Shown one piece after another: positions 17,541-26,266 of a DNA stretch of 64,000 bases. Source of the stretch: Chitinophaga sp. Its GTDB lineage: Bacteria > Bacteroidota > Bacteroidia > Chitinophagales > Chitinophagaceae. The notes under the pieces were generated by a model that worked only from the letters and a program-made list of their open reading frames with translations, was not told the origin of the DNA and made no database searches. Each line of letters opens with the position of its first letter. The stretch's first letter is position 1. The stretch lies in contig NZ_JAGHZS010000003.1 in NCBI RefSeq assembly GCF_017745275.1, forward strand, positions 428,693-492,692, written 5' to 3'. The translations under genes were made by a program, and so were the position numbers.

Positions 17541-18551
17541 TTAGTTCATTTCTACCACAATCTTTCCAAAGTAACCACTGCTACCCATATGGCGAAACGC
17601 CTCCTGTACCTTATCTACAGGGAATACGCTGTCGATAACCGGATGAATATTGTTTACTTCTATGGCGGTCACCAATTGCTGAAAGCTCTCCAGGCTACCC
17701 ACGGAATATCCCTGTAAGCGGATATAATTGCCTACAATTGTAAACAGGTCCAGCGGTAACTGTGCGCCCGCAATGAATCCTACCAATCCCACAAAGCCGT
17801 TCATACCAACAGACTTTACAGAATTAACAATAGTGGCGGAACCGGCAATATCCAATGTAGCGTTTACGCCTGCGCCATTGGTGAGGCGTTTTACTTCTTC
17901 GTGCCAGTCGGGGTATTGCTTATAATCGATGACTTCATGCGCACCCAGGGCCTGTAGTTTTTTTAATTTTTCAGGGCTGCTGCTGGTGGCAATTACCTTT
18001 GCGCCAGCTGCCAGCGCCAATTGCAGGGCAAACAGAGATACGCCGCCAGTACCTTGCGTGAGCACAGTTTGCCCGGGTTGAATGCCCGCATAGCCCATGA
18101 GGCCGGTCCATGCAGTAACGCCGGCAACGGGTAACGTGGCCGCCTCTACGCTGCTGAGATTAGCAGGGGTACGTACTAATGCATATTCCGGAACAACTGC
18201 ATATTCAGCCAGCATACCGGGCGTACTCACGCCTGTTCTTATATGATTCGTTTCAGGAGTGGCTTTCCCATTTTGCCAAAGTTGGTTATACTGCACCGTT
18301 ACCCGGTCGCCTACTTTCCATTTGCTTACTTTATCGCCGATAGCCGCTACTACGCCGGCGCCATCAGAAGTAGGGATACGTGGTAAAGGCAGCGTTTTGC
18401 TATAAACGCCGGTAGCTAATGCTACATCGAGATAGTTGAGGCCAGCGGCCTCTATTTTAACCAACACTTCATGCGGTGCGGGAGTAGGTGTAGGGAGTTC
18501 TGTGATTTGTAAACTTTCCAGTCCGAAGGCTATTTGCTGTACTGCTTTCAT
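17541..18551 (-). CDS. zinc-free MDR-family alcohol dehydrogenase/quinone oxidoreductase
   Basis: The protein has 336 residues. The GroES-like N-terminus (VEAAGLNYLDVALATGVY in a KIxAAGLNxxD context) and GDRVTVQY precede a Rossmann domain (TVLTQGTGGVSLFALQLA, AKVIATSSSPEKL, GAHEVIDY). The structural and catalytic zinc ligands of classical alcohol dehydrogenases are absent, as in NADPH:quinone reductases. It is divergent from an HxlR regulator at 18666 with a palindrome between them, so it is probably induced by an electrophile or quinone sensed by that regulator (inference). Confidence 0.85.
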   Translation of the reverse strand: MKAVQQIAFGLESLQITELPTPTPAPHEVLVKIEAAGLNYLDVALATGVYSKTLPLPRIPTSDGAGVVAAIGDKVSKWKVGDRVTVQYNQLWQNGKATPETNHIRTGVSTPGMLAEYAVVPEYALVRTPANLSSVEAATLPVAGVTAWTGLMGYAGIQPGQTVLTQGTGGVSLFALQLALAAGAKVIATSSSPEKLKKLQALGAHEVIDYKQYPDWHEEVKRLTNGAGVNATLDIAGSATIVNSVKSVGMNGFVGLVGFIAGAQLPLDLFTIVGNYIRLQGYSVGSLESFQQLVTAIEVNNIHPVIDSVFPVDKVQEAFRHMGSSGYFGKIVVEMN

Positions 18552-18608
18552 AAGAATAATTTTTCTGACACAAAATTGCGCGCTAACTTCATATCAGACA
18601 AGTATGCA

Positions 18609-18635
18609 CCAAATGGTAATGTAGTTACCATTTGG
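18609..18635. promoter_or_regulatory. palindromic operator between oxidoreductase and HxlR gene
   Basis: CCAAATGGTAA and TTACCATTTGG are perfect 11-bp arms around a 5-bp centre (18620-18624). A looser outer pair, TATCAG at 18592-18597 and CTGATA at 18645-18650, is centred almost at the same point. The position between divergent genes fits a site for the neighbouring HxlR protein. Confidence 0.7.
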
Positions 18636-18665
18636 GTACTATAGCTGATAATCAATGCTAAAAAA

Positions 18666-19040
18666 ATGAAGAAATCGGAAAAAAATAATGATCCGGAAAC
18701 CATTTGTGCAGTAGATTATGCCTTTCAACGAATTGGTGGTAAGCACAAAGGGCGTGTTATTTATCACCTGGGAACTGGCTTAAAGCGATATGGAGAATTA
18801 CGTAGGTTGATCACCGGTGTTACCGCAAAGATGCTGACGCAGGTATTAAGGGAATTGGAAGAAGATGACCTGGTGAGCCGTCACGTATACCTGGAGGTGC
18901 CGCCAAGGGTAGAATATCAATTAACAGATACCGGCAAAGAGTTATTGCCGTTCATTAAATTGCTGAGTAACTGGGGCCGCAGGCAGATGGGAATGAAGCC
19001 ATTTTATGAATTGGAGGTGACGGAGCATATAGAAAATTAA
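18666..19040 (+). CDS. HxlR-family transcriptional regulator
   Basis: The protein has 124 residues with the winged-helix pattern of the HxlR family: AFQRIGGKHKGRVIYHLG, RYGELRRLITGVTAKMLTQV, LRELEEDDLVSR and VEYQLTDTGKELLPFI. Cys14 (in ETICAVDY) sits where redox- or aldehyde-sensing members carry their reactive cysteine. It is divergent from the MDR oxidoreductase gene with a palindrome between, so it probably controls that gene and itself. Confidence 0.9.
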   Translation: MKKSEKNNDPETICAVDYAFQRIGGKHKGRVIYHLGTGLKRYGELRRLITGVTAKMLTQVLRELEEDDLVSRHVYLEVPPRVEYQLTDTGKELLPFIKLLSNWGRRQMGMKPFYELEVTEHIEN

Positions 19041-19063
19041 CTGTTAGGTATATCCTGCATAAA

Positions 19064-19104
19064 GTGATAGAGGCGAAGCTATTTAATAGCTCCGCCTCTA
19101 TTGC
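19064..19104. terminator. bidirectional terminator between hxlR-like and protease genes
   Basis: TAGAGGCG at 19068-19075 pairs with CGCCTCTA at 19093-19100, and AGCTAT with ATAGCT inside. It sits between convergent genes. Confidence 0.65.
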
Positions 19105-19115
19105 ATTATACCCGT

Positions 19116-20357
19116 TTATTTAGGGAATGCATAATAGGCAATACCATAGTAGGCGTAAGACGGCCATTGATTACGGAAGTTAGGATCGGTTGTAAATACT
19201 CGGTCCGTTGCCGCCAGATCATAATAGCAATAAATCGGAATAGTACCAGCTACCTGCGTATTGTATACATAGGCCACTGTTCCATCAAACTGCCAGCCAC
19301 TATAACCTGCAGTGGCATTAATGTCAGTAGAAAGCAGGTGATCACCACTGGAACCGTTATAGAACTGGTATAAAGGCACAGTACCGGATACATTGGTTAA
19401 ATAAACTCTATGCGAGGCACCGATATAGTTAAATCCAGGAAACAGGTTCTGAATATTGGTGTTGGCAGAAAGCGTATGATCTTTTTTTCCACCATTGTAC
19501 CACTCATGGAATAATTGAGGAGTGGGCACTTGTCCCGGCGTGTACAAATAGCTTAAGGCAAAAATGTCATAAACTGTAAATGATCTGCTAATTCCATCGG
19601 GCATACAAGCCAGCATCCATGATTCTGATTCAACGCCGGTTAATGTATTGGGGATGTAGATAGCACCTACATTGTTAGGATCACTTTCTGCACCACCAAA
19701 GCCACAGCTGAAAGCTCTGTTCATGTAGTCAGTGTGTCGCATACCAATGCAATGTCCCAACTCATGCTGGATAACTGATGCGGCCCAGTATCCCGGAGTG
19801 TTTGACTGAAAGAAACGTGCGGTATTCACAGAAATACTTGAATAAGGATTTCCGTTAGCAGTTGGAAATCCAGATGAGGCGTTTACCGGGGTGTACGGGT
19901 CATAAAAACCAGATATTGTGATATCTGCATCGGTACTGTTGGTCACACGTGTAAATGTCAGCCCGCCCAGGCGTAAATCATTGTAACGCTGGATAGCATC
20001 ATTAGTGGCATTTACATAATCAGTACCAAGTCCGCTTACGTAAACTTTAATAGTCCGCGGCAGGTTTGTTACCAATTGCGTAGTTCTGTATTGCTCTGTT
20101 TCTCCACGTTTCAAAGTGGTGAAGGTTGCTTTTTTTGCCAGACTTGAATCTGTTAAAAAAATATCTCCTTCCACTACATATCCGTCCTTGAATCGCACCA
20201 CGCCATTAGTGCTAAACCCTTGGTTCTTAATCGCAGTAAGTACTTCCTGGGGTATTTCTTTGGTTTGATTTTGTTTAGGGGCATCGTTCTTCTTACAGGA
20301 ATACATAAAAAGGGATGCACCGCCCATGATTCCCATCAATAGGAGTTTTGTCTTCAT
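19116..20357 (-). CDS. secreted M57-type zinc metalloprotease lipoprotein with DUF5648-like tail
   Basis: The protein has 413 residues. A lipoprotein signal (LFMYSCKKN, lipid Cys21) is followed by a metzincin-like domain with the zinc motif HELGHCIGMRHTD (His198, Glu199, His202, His208), as in the dual-action HEIGH/Peptidase_M57 family. Residues from about 283 to the end hold three similar segments (HEWYNGGKKDHTLSAN, YQFYNGSSGDHLLSTD, YCYYDLAATDRVFTTD), typical of DUF5648. It probably acts on proteins at the cell surface. It is a single gene bounded by a bidirectional terminator. Confidence 0.85.
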   Translation of the reverse strand: MKTKLLLMGIMGGASLFMYSCKKNDAPKQNQTKEIPQEVLTAIKNQGFSTNGVVRFKDGYVVEGDIFLTDSSLAKKATFTTLKRGETEQYRTTQLVTNLPRTIKVYVSGLGTDYVNATNDAIQRYNDLRLGGLTFTRVTNSTDADITISGFYDPYTPVNASSGFPTANGNPYSSISVNTARFFQSNTPGYWAASVIQHELGHCIGMRHTDYMNRAFSCGFGGAESDPNNVGAIYIPNTLTGVESESWMLACMPDGISRSFTVYDIFALSYLYTPGQVPTPQLFHEWYNGGKKDHTLSANTNIQNLFPGFNYIGASHRVYLTNVSGTVPLYQFYNGSSGDHLLSTDINATAGYSGWQFDGTVAYVYNTQVAGTIPIYCYYDLAATDRVFTTDPNFRNQWPSYAYYGIAYYAFPK

Positions 20358-20670
20358 AGTAAAATAGAATATTTGGTTAAGGTTAAAAATGGATTTTAAA
20401 TAAATAGATTAAGGATATCCGGTATTTTAATTAATGGCTAACAAAAAGTTTTAAATGATTAACAATAAATAGGATTACTACAACACAGGGCATCAAATAA
20501 ATTGTGCACAAACAAGGTAATATTTCTTTTTATTTACCGGTAATATTTTTTTAAAAAAAAGGGGAGATTTTTATGAGATGAAGTATCAGAAGCAATTGTT
20601 TTTTTGATGAGGTTTGTTTACCATGTTAGTTAACCTATCTAGTTGCTTCTGATACTTCCTGAAATGTATA
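20358..20670. other. AT-rich gap with a 16-bp inverted repeat
   Basis: No gene was seen. GAAGTATCAGAAGCAA (20580-20595) and TTGCTTCTGATACTTC (20643-20658) are perfectly complementary with a 47-bp loop, ending 13 bp before the JetC stop. It may end the Jet operon transcript. No remnant of a JetD gene is visible here. Confidence 0.6.
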
Positions 20671-23600
20671 TTACATCGTTGCCATTGCTTCAAATTCTTT
20701 CTTTCTATCTCTGTATTCTTCCATTGTGAAATTATACACTACGGAATCACGTTTGTTTTTATTTGCCACAAAGTGACATGCATGAATATACGGTTCTGCG
20801 ATGTTCAATTTATCGAGCGGCGTTACTACCAGCAACTGTAAATTCAGCTGTCCGCAATACTCCATCAGGTAGTGGCTCTTTTCAGGGTCCAGTTTGCTGA
20901 AGGCCTCATCCACGGTGATAAAGCGCAGGCTGCGGTGTTGCCTGTTGGCTTCATTGATACCAAACTGGTAAGCAATGGCCGCACCGAGAATGGTGTAAGT
21001 GAATTGCGCTTTTTCACCACCGGAAAGACTGGCTGTATCTTCGTAATATTTGAAGGCTTTGTTATCTGAGATATAAAATTCTTTTGCACCGAAATCGAGC
21101 CAGTTACGTACATCAGTTACCTTGCGGCGCCATGCTTCGTTTTGCTGTAATTCATCGATGAGTACTTTAATATTTTCGAACAGCTGATCTCCGTAGGCTT
21201 CATCTTTTTCCATGTGGTATTTGTAGGAGTCAGGCACGGCACTGCTGAGCTTTTCTTTGAAGTTACGTATCTCTACATCCTTTACATGGCGGCATTCCAG
21301 CTGCAGGTAAGTATCCGGATTTTTATTGAAGGTAATATTACGCAGTGGTTCATTGAGATCATCCATTACTTCACGGATAAGATCTTCCTGTCCGTATATC
21401 CATGCCCGGTAGTTAGTGATGGCATTGAGCATGCTGGTGTCCATGTATTTGCGGAACCGTTCTTTGTGCTCAATGAGGCGTTGGAATTTAATGCGTTCAT
21501 ACAGGGAGGTAAATTCATCCAGGTATTTTACGTGTGGCTGCAGGTCGGTTACATCGCCGAGCCAGTCGGGATAAGCATCGTGAATGGCTTTGGGCGGCAT
21601 TACGAAAGCAGATAGCTGACGGGTAATTTCCGCTTCTTTTTCGGCCGATTGACGCATGGCATCCTGCATGGTGGCCTTCATATTATCGTCGGCGCGTTTG
21701 CGGTAAGAAGCCAGTTCGGCGGCTGTTTCTGCTGGTTCAGTAAGCGAGAGGTCTGTCAGGTATTCCATCACGTATTGGAGGGAGATATCATCGAGTTTAT
21801 TCACCTTCAACTGGTTGAAGTGCCGTAGTTTTTCAGCAGCTTTATCATCGAGGCGTCCTTTCTCCTGCAGGGTTCTCTCCTTCTCTTTTTCTTTGGCGTG
21901 CAGTTGTGCGGTGATGTCGTCGAGCTGATCACAGATTACCTGGTATTTATCGCTGGTTTGCAGCAGTTGTGATTTTTCGCGCGCAAAGGATTCGATCACG
22001 CCGGCATGGGATTGCCAGCTGATTTCACTATAGTTACGGAGCGACAGGAATGCATTTAGCAGCGTATTGATAGAGGCAACAGCTTTGCGGCTGTTTTCCA
22101 GTTGCTCAATGCTGTGTTGCAGCGTGGCGATATTGTTATTGCATTCGTCCTGTTCTTCTTTTAAGAGGCGAAGTTTGTTTTTATTATTCCATCCCAGTAC
22201 ATAATTGTTTTGCTGGGAGCGATTCGGGCGGTCATCTTTTTCGTGGCGTGTAGCCTGCCGCGTTAGTCCGTTGGAAGTAACGGCTTTACGGGAGCGGTTG
22301 AATACCGCCATGTCATCGGTACAGGTATAGTCGAACTGGTCGAGTAGCTGGTTTTGCAGCCATTCTTTGAATACGGTACCTGGCTTGATATCTATTTTCT
22401 GCAGCAGGCTTTCCTTTTCAGAAGGCATGCGCAGCATGGTATAGCTCTCGTCTTCTACTTTGTGGTATACGAGGCGGGTTTGCAGGTTGTTGGAGTTGAT
22501 ATACCGGTTGATATCCATGATATATTCTTCCGGTACCAGGAGGCGCAGGCCGAAGTTGTGCAGTACTTTTTCGATGGCATTTTCCCAATGCAGTTCTGAT
22601 TCTTTTACTTTGATCAGTTCACCGGCAAAAGGCAGGTCATCTTCCTGTACCTCCAGCATATCTGCCAACTGTTGGCGGATGCGGATCAGTTCATACGGGA
22701 TATTATTTTTCCGGTTCAGGAAGGAGTCAATTTCTTCTTCCAGGCGGGAGGCCTGTGCTCTTTCGGCACTGAGGCTGCCTTTGTGGTGAAAAATTTCTTC
22801 CTGTAAGGTTTCTAGTTGTTTATCGTGGCCAGCTTTCAGTTGTTCTGCGCCGGTAATATTTTCATGGAATTGTTGTTCGTCGGGGTTGGGAGCCAGTTCC
22901 AGCCGGTCGGCGAGCATGTTGTATTCTTCCATCTTATTACGTTTGGCTTCGAGGGCCTTTTGTTCGTAGTGGATGGATTTTTCTATAGAGCGGAGTTGCT
23001 CGTCTACGCTGTTATTGGCTTTCTGAGCAATCAGTTCATCTTTTCGCAGGTTCAGTGATTGCAGGTGTTCGTTGATGCTGGCGAGTGTGCTGGCGGTCAC
23101 CTGTTGTTCTTTCTGCAATACTTCCAGGTCTCTTTCGAGGATATCTTTTTCCTGTTTGTTGAACCAGGCAGGGAGGATATCCTGTAGCATCTGCAGTTCG
23201 CGGTTGCGGTCCTGTAGTTCCTGCCAGGCGGTTTTATTTTCGATGATAGGGCCCAGCATTTTAAGCTGGGTTTCATCTTTCTGAATAGCGCGGTGACTGG
23301 TTAGCAGGCTGTCGTAGTTTTCGCGGAGTTTGATAAACTCTGCTTCGGCGTCTGTTTCTTCCAGCATCTGGCTACGGATGAAGGTATTGAGATCGCCGAG
23401 TACTTTGATACCAACGGTTTGGTTAAAGAGAGACAGGGCTTTTTCGCTTCTCAGTCCGAAGATGTTGCTAAACAGGGCTGCGTATTCTTTAAAGCTGTCG
23501 GTGATTTCTGTTTTCGGAAATTCGAGGCGCAATCTTTTTTTCCAGTCTCCTTTCACATCAAATTTACCTGCGCCGAAGTGGTCGTTGATATTGAGTTTAT

Positions 23601-24057
23601 GGGGAGAAACGATGAATTGTCTTTTCAGTTCGCCGGAATGCCATCTTACCTGTGCAAGGGTAATCTGGTGCATGGTGGCGGCATTATAGAAGTAGGCCAG
23701 CAGTACGGAGTAAGGATTGTTTTCTTTGTGCCGGAGTTGTTCTGTTTTCGACTGAAGAGAATCTTCTGAGAACGTTTTTCCGTAGTACCCCCAGAAGTAA
23801 GATTCTTCGCCACGGTCTTTGCGTTGTTCTGTACCGGACGATTGGTTATAGAAGCGCTTGCCGGCTGGCACGAGTAGTGTCAGCAAGGCATCGATGAGGG
23901 TGGTTTTGCCGCTACCATTGGCACCTGTGAGCAGGGAGGTATTACCATTGGTATTGAGCCGGTATATTTTATTGTGAAAGGTACCCCAGTTGTATATTTC
24001 GAGATATTGCAGCCGGAATCCACTTTCTTTCGAATCGCTATTGAACAGGGTGGACAT
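20671..24057 (-). CDS. jetC: JetC/MksB-like SMC ATPase of a Wadjet-type operon
   Basis: The protein has 1128 residues. The N-terminus has a P-loop, GANGSGKTT at 45-53. Long coiled coils follow (roughly 270-440 and 630-780). The C-terminus has an ABC signature LSGGEK (about 1011-1016) and a Walker B FITVDEAFSKLD (Asp1050-Glu1051). This is the SMC-like loop-extruding motor of Wadjet/MksBEF complexes, which act on plasmid or chromosomal DNA. It overlaps jetB by 20 bp. No JetD follows. The fragment NWGTFHNKIYRL near the start is typical of this family rather than of SbcC or MukB. Confidence 0.88.
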   Translation of the reverse strand: MSTLFNSDSKESGFRLQYLEIYNWGTFHNKIYRLNTNGNTSLLTGANGSGKTTLIDALLTLLVPAGKRFYNQSSGTEQRKDRGEESYFWGYYGKTFSEDSLQSKTEQLRHKENNPYSVLLAYFYNAATMHQITLAQVRWHSGELKRQFIVSPHKLNINDHFGAGKFDVKGDWKKRLRLEFPKTEITDSFKEYAALFSNIFGLRSEKALSLFNQTVGIKVLGDLNTFIRSQMLEETDAEAEFIKLRENYDSLLTSHRAIQKDETQLKMLGPIIENKTAWQELQDRNRELQMLQDILPAWFNKQEKDILERDLEVLQKEQQVTASTLASINEHLQSLNLRKDELIAQKANNSVDEQLRSIEKSIHYEQKALEAKRNKMEEYNMLADRLELAPNPDEQQFHENITGAEQLKAGHDKQLETLQEEIFHHKGSLSAERAQASRLEEEIDSFLNRKNNIPYELIRIRQQLADMLEVQEDDLPFAGELIKVKESELHWENAIEKVLHNFGLRLLVPEEYIMDINRYINSNNLQTRLVYHKVEDESYTMLRMPSEKESLLQKIDIKPGTVFKEWLQNQLLDQFDYTCTDDMAVFNRSRKAVTSNGLTRQATRHEKDDRPNRSQQNNYVLGWNNKNKLRLLKEEQDECNNNIATLQHSIEQLENSRKAVASINTLLNAFLSLRNYSEISWQSHAGVIESFAREKSQLLQTSDKYQVICDQLDDITAQLHAKEKEKERTLQEKGRLDDKAAEKLRHFNQLKVNKLDDISLQYVMEYLTDLSLTEPAETAAELASYRKRADDNMKATMQDAMRQSAEKEAEITRQLSAFVMPPKAIHDAYPDWLGDVTDLQPHVKYLDEFTSLYERIKFQRLIEHKERFRKYMDTSMLNAITNYRAWIYGQEDLIREVMDDLNEPLRNITFNKNPDTYLQLECRHVKDVEIRNFKEKLSSAVPDSYKYHMEKDEAYGDQLFENIKVLIDELQQNEAWRRKVTDVRNWLDFGAKEFYISDNKAFKYYEDTASLSGGEKAQFTYTILGAAIAYQFGINEANRQHRSLRFITVDEAFSKLDPEKSHYLMEYCGQLNLQLLVVTPLDKLNIAEPYIHACHFVANKNKRDSVVYNFTMEEYRDRKKEFEAMATM

Positions 24058-24628
24058 GCAGTTTTAGTTTTGATTTTATTTCTTCCAGTTTCTCATTATT
24101 CACCAGTGCTTTGATAATTCTTTTCACCTCGTATTGATGCAGTTCTTTATTAGCGGCATCTTCGCGGGTTACTTTCAGCACGCCTACATTTAGCAGGCTG
24201 TTGATAGGTTTATTGAGATCTTTCAGCAATTTGGATTTGTTGTGCCGCTCTTTGAAGAAGAGTGCGAGTCTTTCTTTGATTTCTTTCTGGGTCATAAAAA
24301 GACGGGTACCGTTACCCTGCAAATCGAATTCATCGAGGGCTTCCCGGAGCACAATACAAAGCAGGGTAGCTTCGTAGGTAAGCCGGGTTTTGCGCATGAG
24401 GCGGGGCAGCGGTTTCTCATTCGTTTCTTCTGCCTCTGGCTGTACGATACGTGCAAAGCCGTCGCCTTCATTGATCACGAGTTGGAGGCCTGTTTGCTGG
24501 AGGTATTTACTTAATTCTGTTTGCCATCCCAGCAGGTCTTTCCAGTATGATTTATCTTCTTCGTATACAGGTCCCTGCATGAGTTTTAGAAACACGTGTG
24601 CAAAGGGAGATATATTTTTCTCGGCCAT
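24038..24628 (-). CDS. jetB: JetB/MksE-like DUF4194 protein
   Basis: The protein has 196 residues. It begins with FAHVFLKLMQGPVYEEDKSYW and ends with a winged-helix-like region (DLNKPINSLLNVGVLKVT), as in DUF4194 proteins, which act as KITE subunits bound to the SMC partner. It lies four bases after jetA and overlaps jetC by 20 bp, so the three are co-translated. The role follows from the family and the gene order. Confidence 0.85.
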   Translation of the reverse strand: MAEKNISPFAHVFLKLMQGPVYEEDKSYWKDLLGWQTELSKYLQQTGLQLVINEGDGFARIVQPEAEETNEKPLPRLMRKTRLTYEATLLCIVLREALDEFDLQGNGTRLFMTQKEIKERLALFFKERHNKSKLLKDLNKPINSLLNVGVLKVTREDAANKELHQYEVKRIIKALVNNEKLEEIKSKLKLHVHPVQ

Positions 24629-24632
24629 GTTT

Positions 24633-26096
24633 TTAGTTTTGTGAATTTGTGAACAGCACCATGGGCATATTGATGGTGCGGCTACCTAACATTACCGGGT
24701 CTGGTGTTTCCAGGATAATGTGGTGTGCCGACTGGCTGGCGATGGAAAAATAGGTAATCAGTTCTGTGAGTCCTTTTTCGGCGCCATAGATGTCTATCAG
24801 TTCTTTCAGGCTAACCTGCTTTTTTTGCTGCAACTGTGTAGAGATGCGGTCTTCCAGCAGGGCGCGGTCTATATTAAAATGGTTAAATAATGCATTGAGG
24901 TCGTCGGGGTCAAAATCTGTGCCGCCTACGCCATCCGGGAATTCTACTTCCAGGTTAGGTTTCTTTTCTTCCGCCATTTCCCAGCGGTCGAGTAGATCTA
25001 TTTCGGGATCGCTCTCAATATCAATAAAAAATTCTTCTCCGGGGGGATTATCGAGTGCCTGGAAAGCCAGTTGACGGATATCGTTGATGAGTTCCAGGGC
25101 TTTTCTACGGTCGGTGAGATTGTTTTCACTGAGTACGCGGCTGAGTTTATCGCTCAGTTTTTTATTGGCATCGATTACTTTTTTCCCGGAAGCATGGAGG
25201 AATTGTTTCAGCTTTTTAAGGAAGCGATCATTTTTATATTCGATGTTCCGGTCTTCCAGCAGGGTGTAGAGCTTTTCTATCAGCTCGCGCATTTCTTCCT
25301 GCTTGTTTTCATCCATGAGGAATTGCCAGAAGGAATAGAAGCTTTTACCCTGATCTTTTTGGCGCAGGGCTTCGAAGGAATCGAGGGTATAAGCCAGCAG
25401 TGAGCCTTTGGCAACGTCTCTTTCGCTTTGCTTGCGGTATATTTCCTGTGTGATTTGTTCGAAGTTTTGTTCTACTTCTTTGAAATCGCTGAGGAGTTCG
25501 CGAGACATGCGGTTTACGTCGTAAAATCTTTCTTTTATCTGCGTGTCATCAAACACCTGTACTTTGCCGGTGATGGTAATGGCTTTTATTTCCTGTTCTA
25601 TTTCGTATTTCTTTTTCTCCAGTTCCTGTATACGTTGCTCAGGATCTTTGTTACTCTGATCAATCAATTCTTTCAGCTTGGAGAAAATATCCTTGAAGCG
25701 GCTTTCCGTGCCTACAAATTCCCGCTTTTGCAGGGTGGATACCCAATGCATTACTTTTTCCATGTCGCTGCTCAGTTCATGGATATCCTGGCCGTCGTCA
25801 TCGGGGTATTTGCGGAGGAAGCCTTTATTGCTCCATTGTTCAATATACTTCCTGGCTTTTTCATCGTCATTTTCCAGCAGGCTGCCAGCGTCTATTTCAT
25901 CATCAGTGGCCCGGTAGCCGGTTACGCCGAGATAATCGGACAAACGCGTTACCAGTTCCACATTGGAAATGGTGGTATGGTTTTTTTCCTTGAATGTGTA
26001 ATGAAAAAATGACAGCATCATTGGCGCGCTACGTGCCCGAAGTATCTTGAGTGTTACTGACTGGGCATATAGATTACATAATTGGTCATACGTCAT
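24633..26096 (-). CDS. jetA: JetA/MksF-like DUF3375 protein
   Basis: The protein has 487 residues. The start MTYDQLCNLYAQSVTLKILR followed by ARSAPMMLSFFHYTF is the DUF3375 hallmark. A long helical middle part (about 165-300) and a winged-helix C-terminus fit a kleisin subunit that links the two heads of the SMC dimer. It is the first gene of the operon jetA-jetB-jetC. The family is that of type I Wadjet JetA. A Bacteroidota-type promoter could not be placed with confidence; an inverted-repeat element lies directly upstream. Confidence 0.86.
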   Translation of the reverse strand: MTYDQLCNLYAQSVTLKILRARSAPMMLSFFHYTFKEKNHTTISNVELVTRLSDYLGVTGYRATDDEIDAGSLLENDDEKARKYIEQWSNKGFLRKYPDDDGQDIHELSSDMEKVMHWVSTLQKREFVGTESRFKDIFSKLKELIDQSNKDPEQRIQELEKKKYEIEQEIKAITITGKVQVFDDTQIKERFYDVNRMSRELLSDFKEVEQNFEQITQEIYRKQSERDVAKGSLLAYTLDSFEALRQKDQGKSFYSFWQFLMDENKQEEMRELIEKLYTLLEDRNIEYKNDRFLKKLKQFLHASGKKVIDANKKLSDKLSRVLSENNLTDRRKALELINDIRQLAFQALDNPPGEEFFIDIESDPEIDLLDRWEMAEEKKPNLEVEFPDGVGGTDFDPDDLNALFNHFNIDRALLEDRISTQLQQKKQVSLKELIDIYGAEKGLTELITYFSIASQSAHHIILETPDPVMLGSRTINMPMVLFTNSQN

Positions 26097-26124
26097 AAAC
26101 GTAAAAATAAGGAATTACAGCGGA

Positions 26125-26255
26125 TTTTGTCTGGGTACAGGAGTAGACTGATTAAACTGATTTTATTGATTTTTTTTTAGAATTTAAAAGAGACAAGGTT
26201 GATTCATCATTTATCATCAAAAATATAATCAGTCTTATCCTGTACCCAGGCAAAA
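26125..26255. repeat. intergenic inverted repeat, family B copy 1
   Basis: The arms at 26125-26154 and 26226-26255 match at 27 of 30 positions (left arm begins TTTTGTCTGGGTACAGGAGT). The left arm and following CTGATTAAACTGATTTTATT closely resemble the inner part of the element at 55892-55945. It fills the gap between jetA and the bestrophin-like gene. Confidence 0.75.
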
Positions 26256-26266
26256 AGTTGCAGGCT

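Noticed and set aside
20358..20670. Remnant of jetD
   Set aside because: No reading frame or Toprim-like motif is visible in the 313 bp after jetC.
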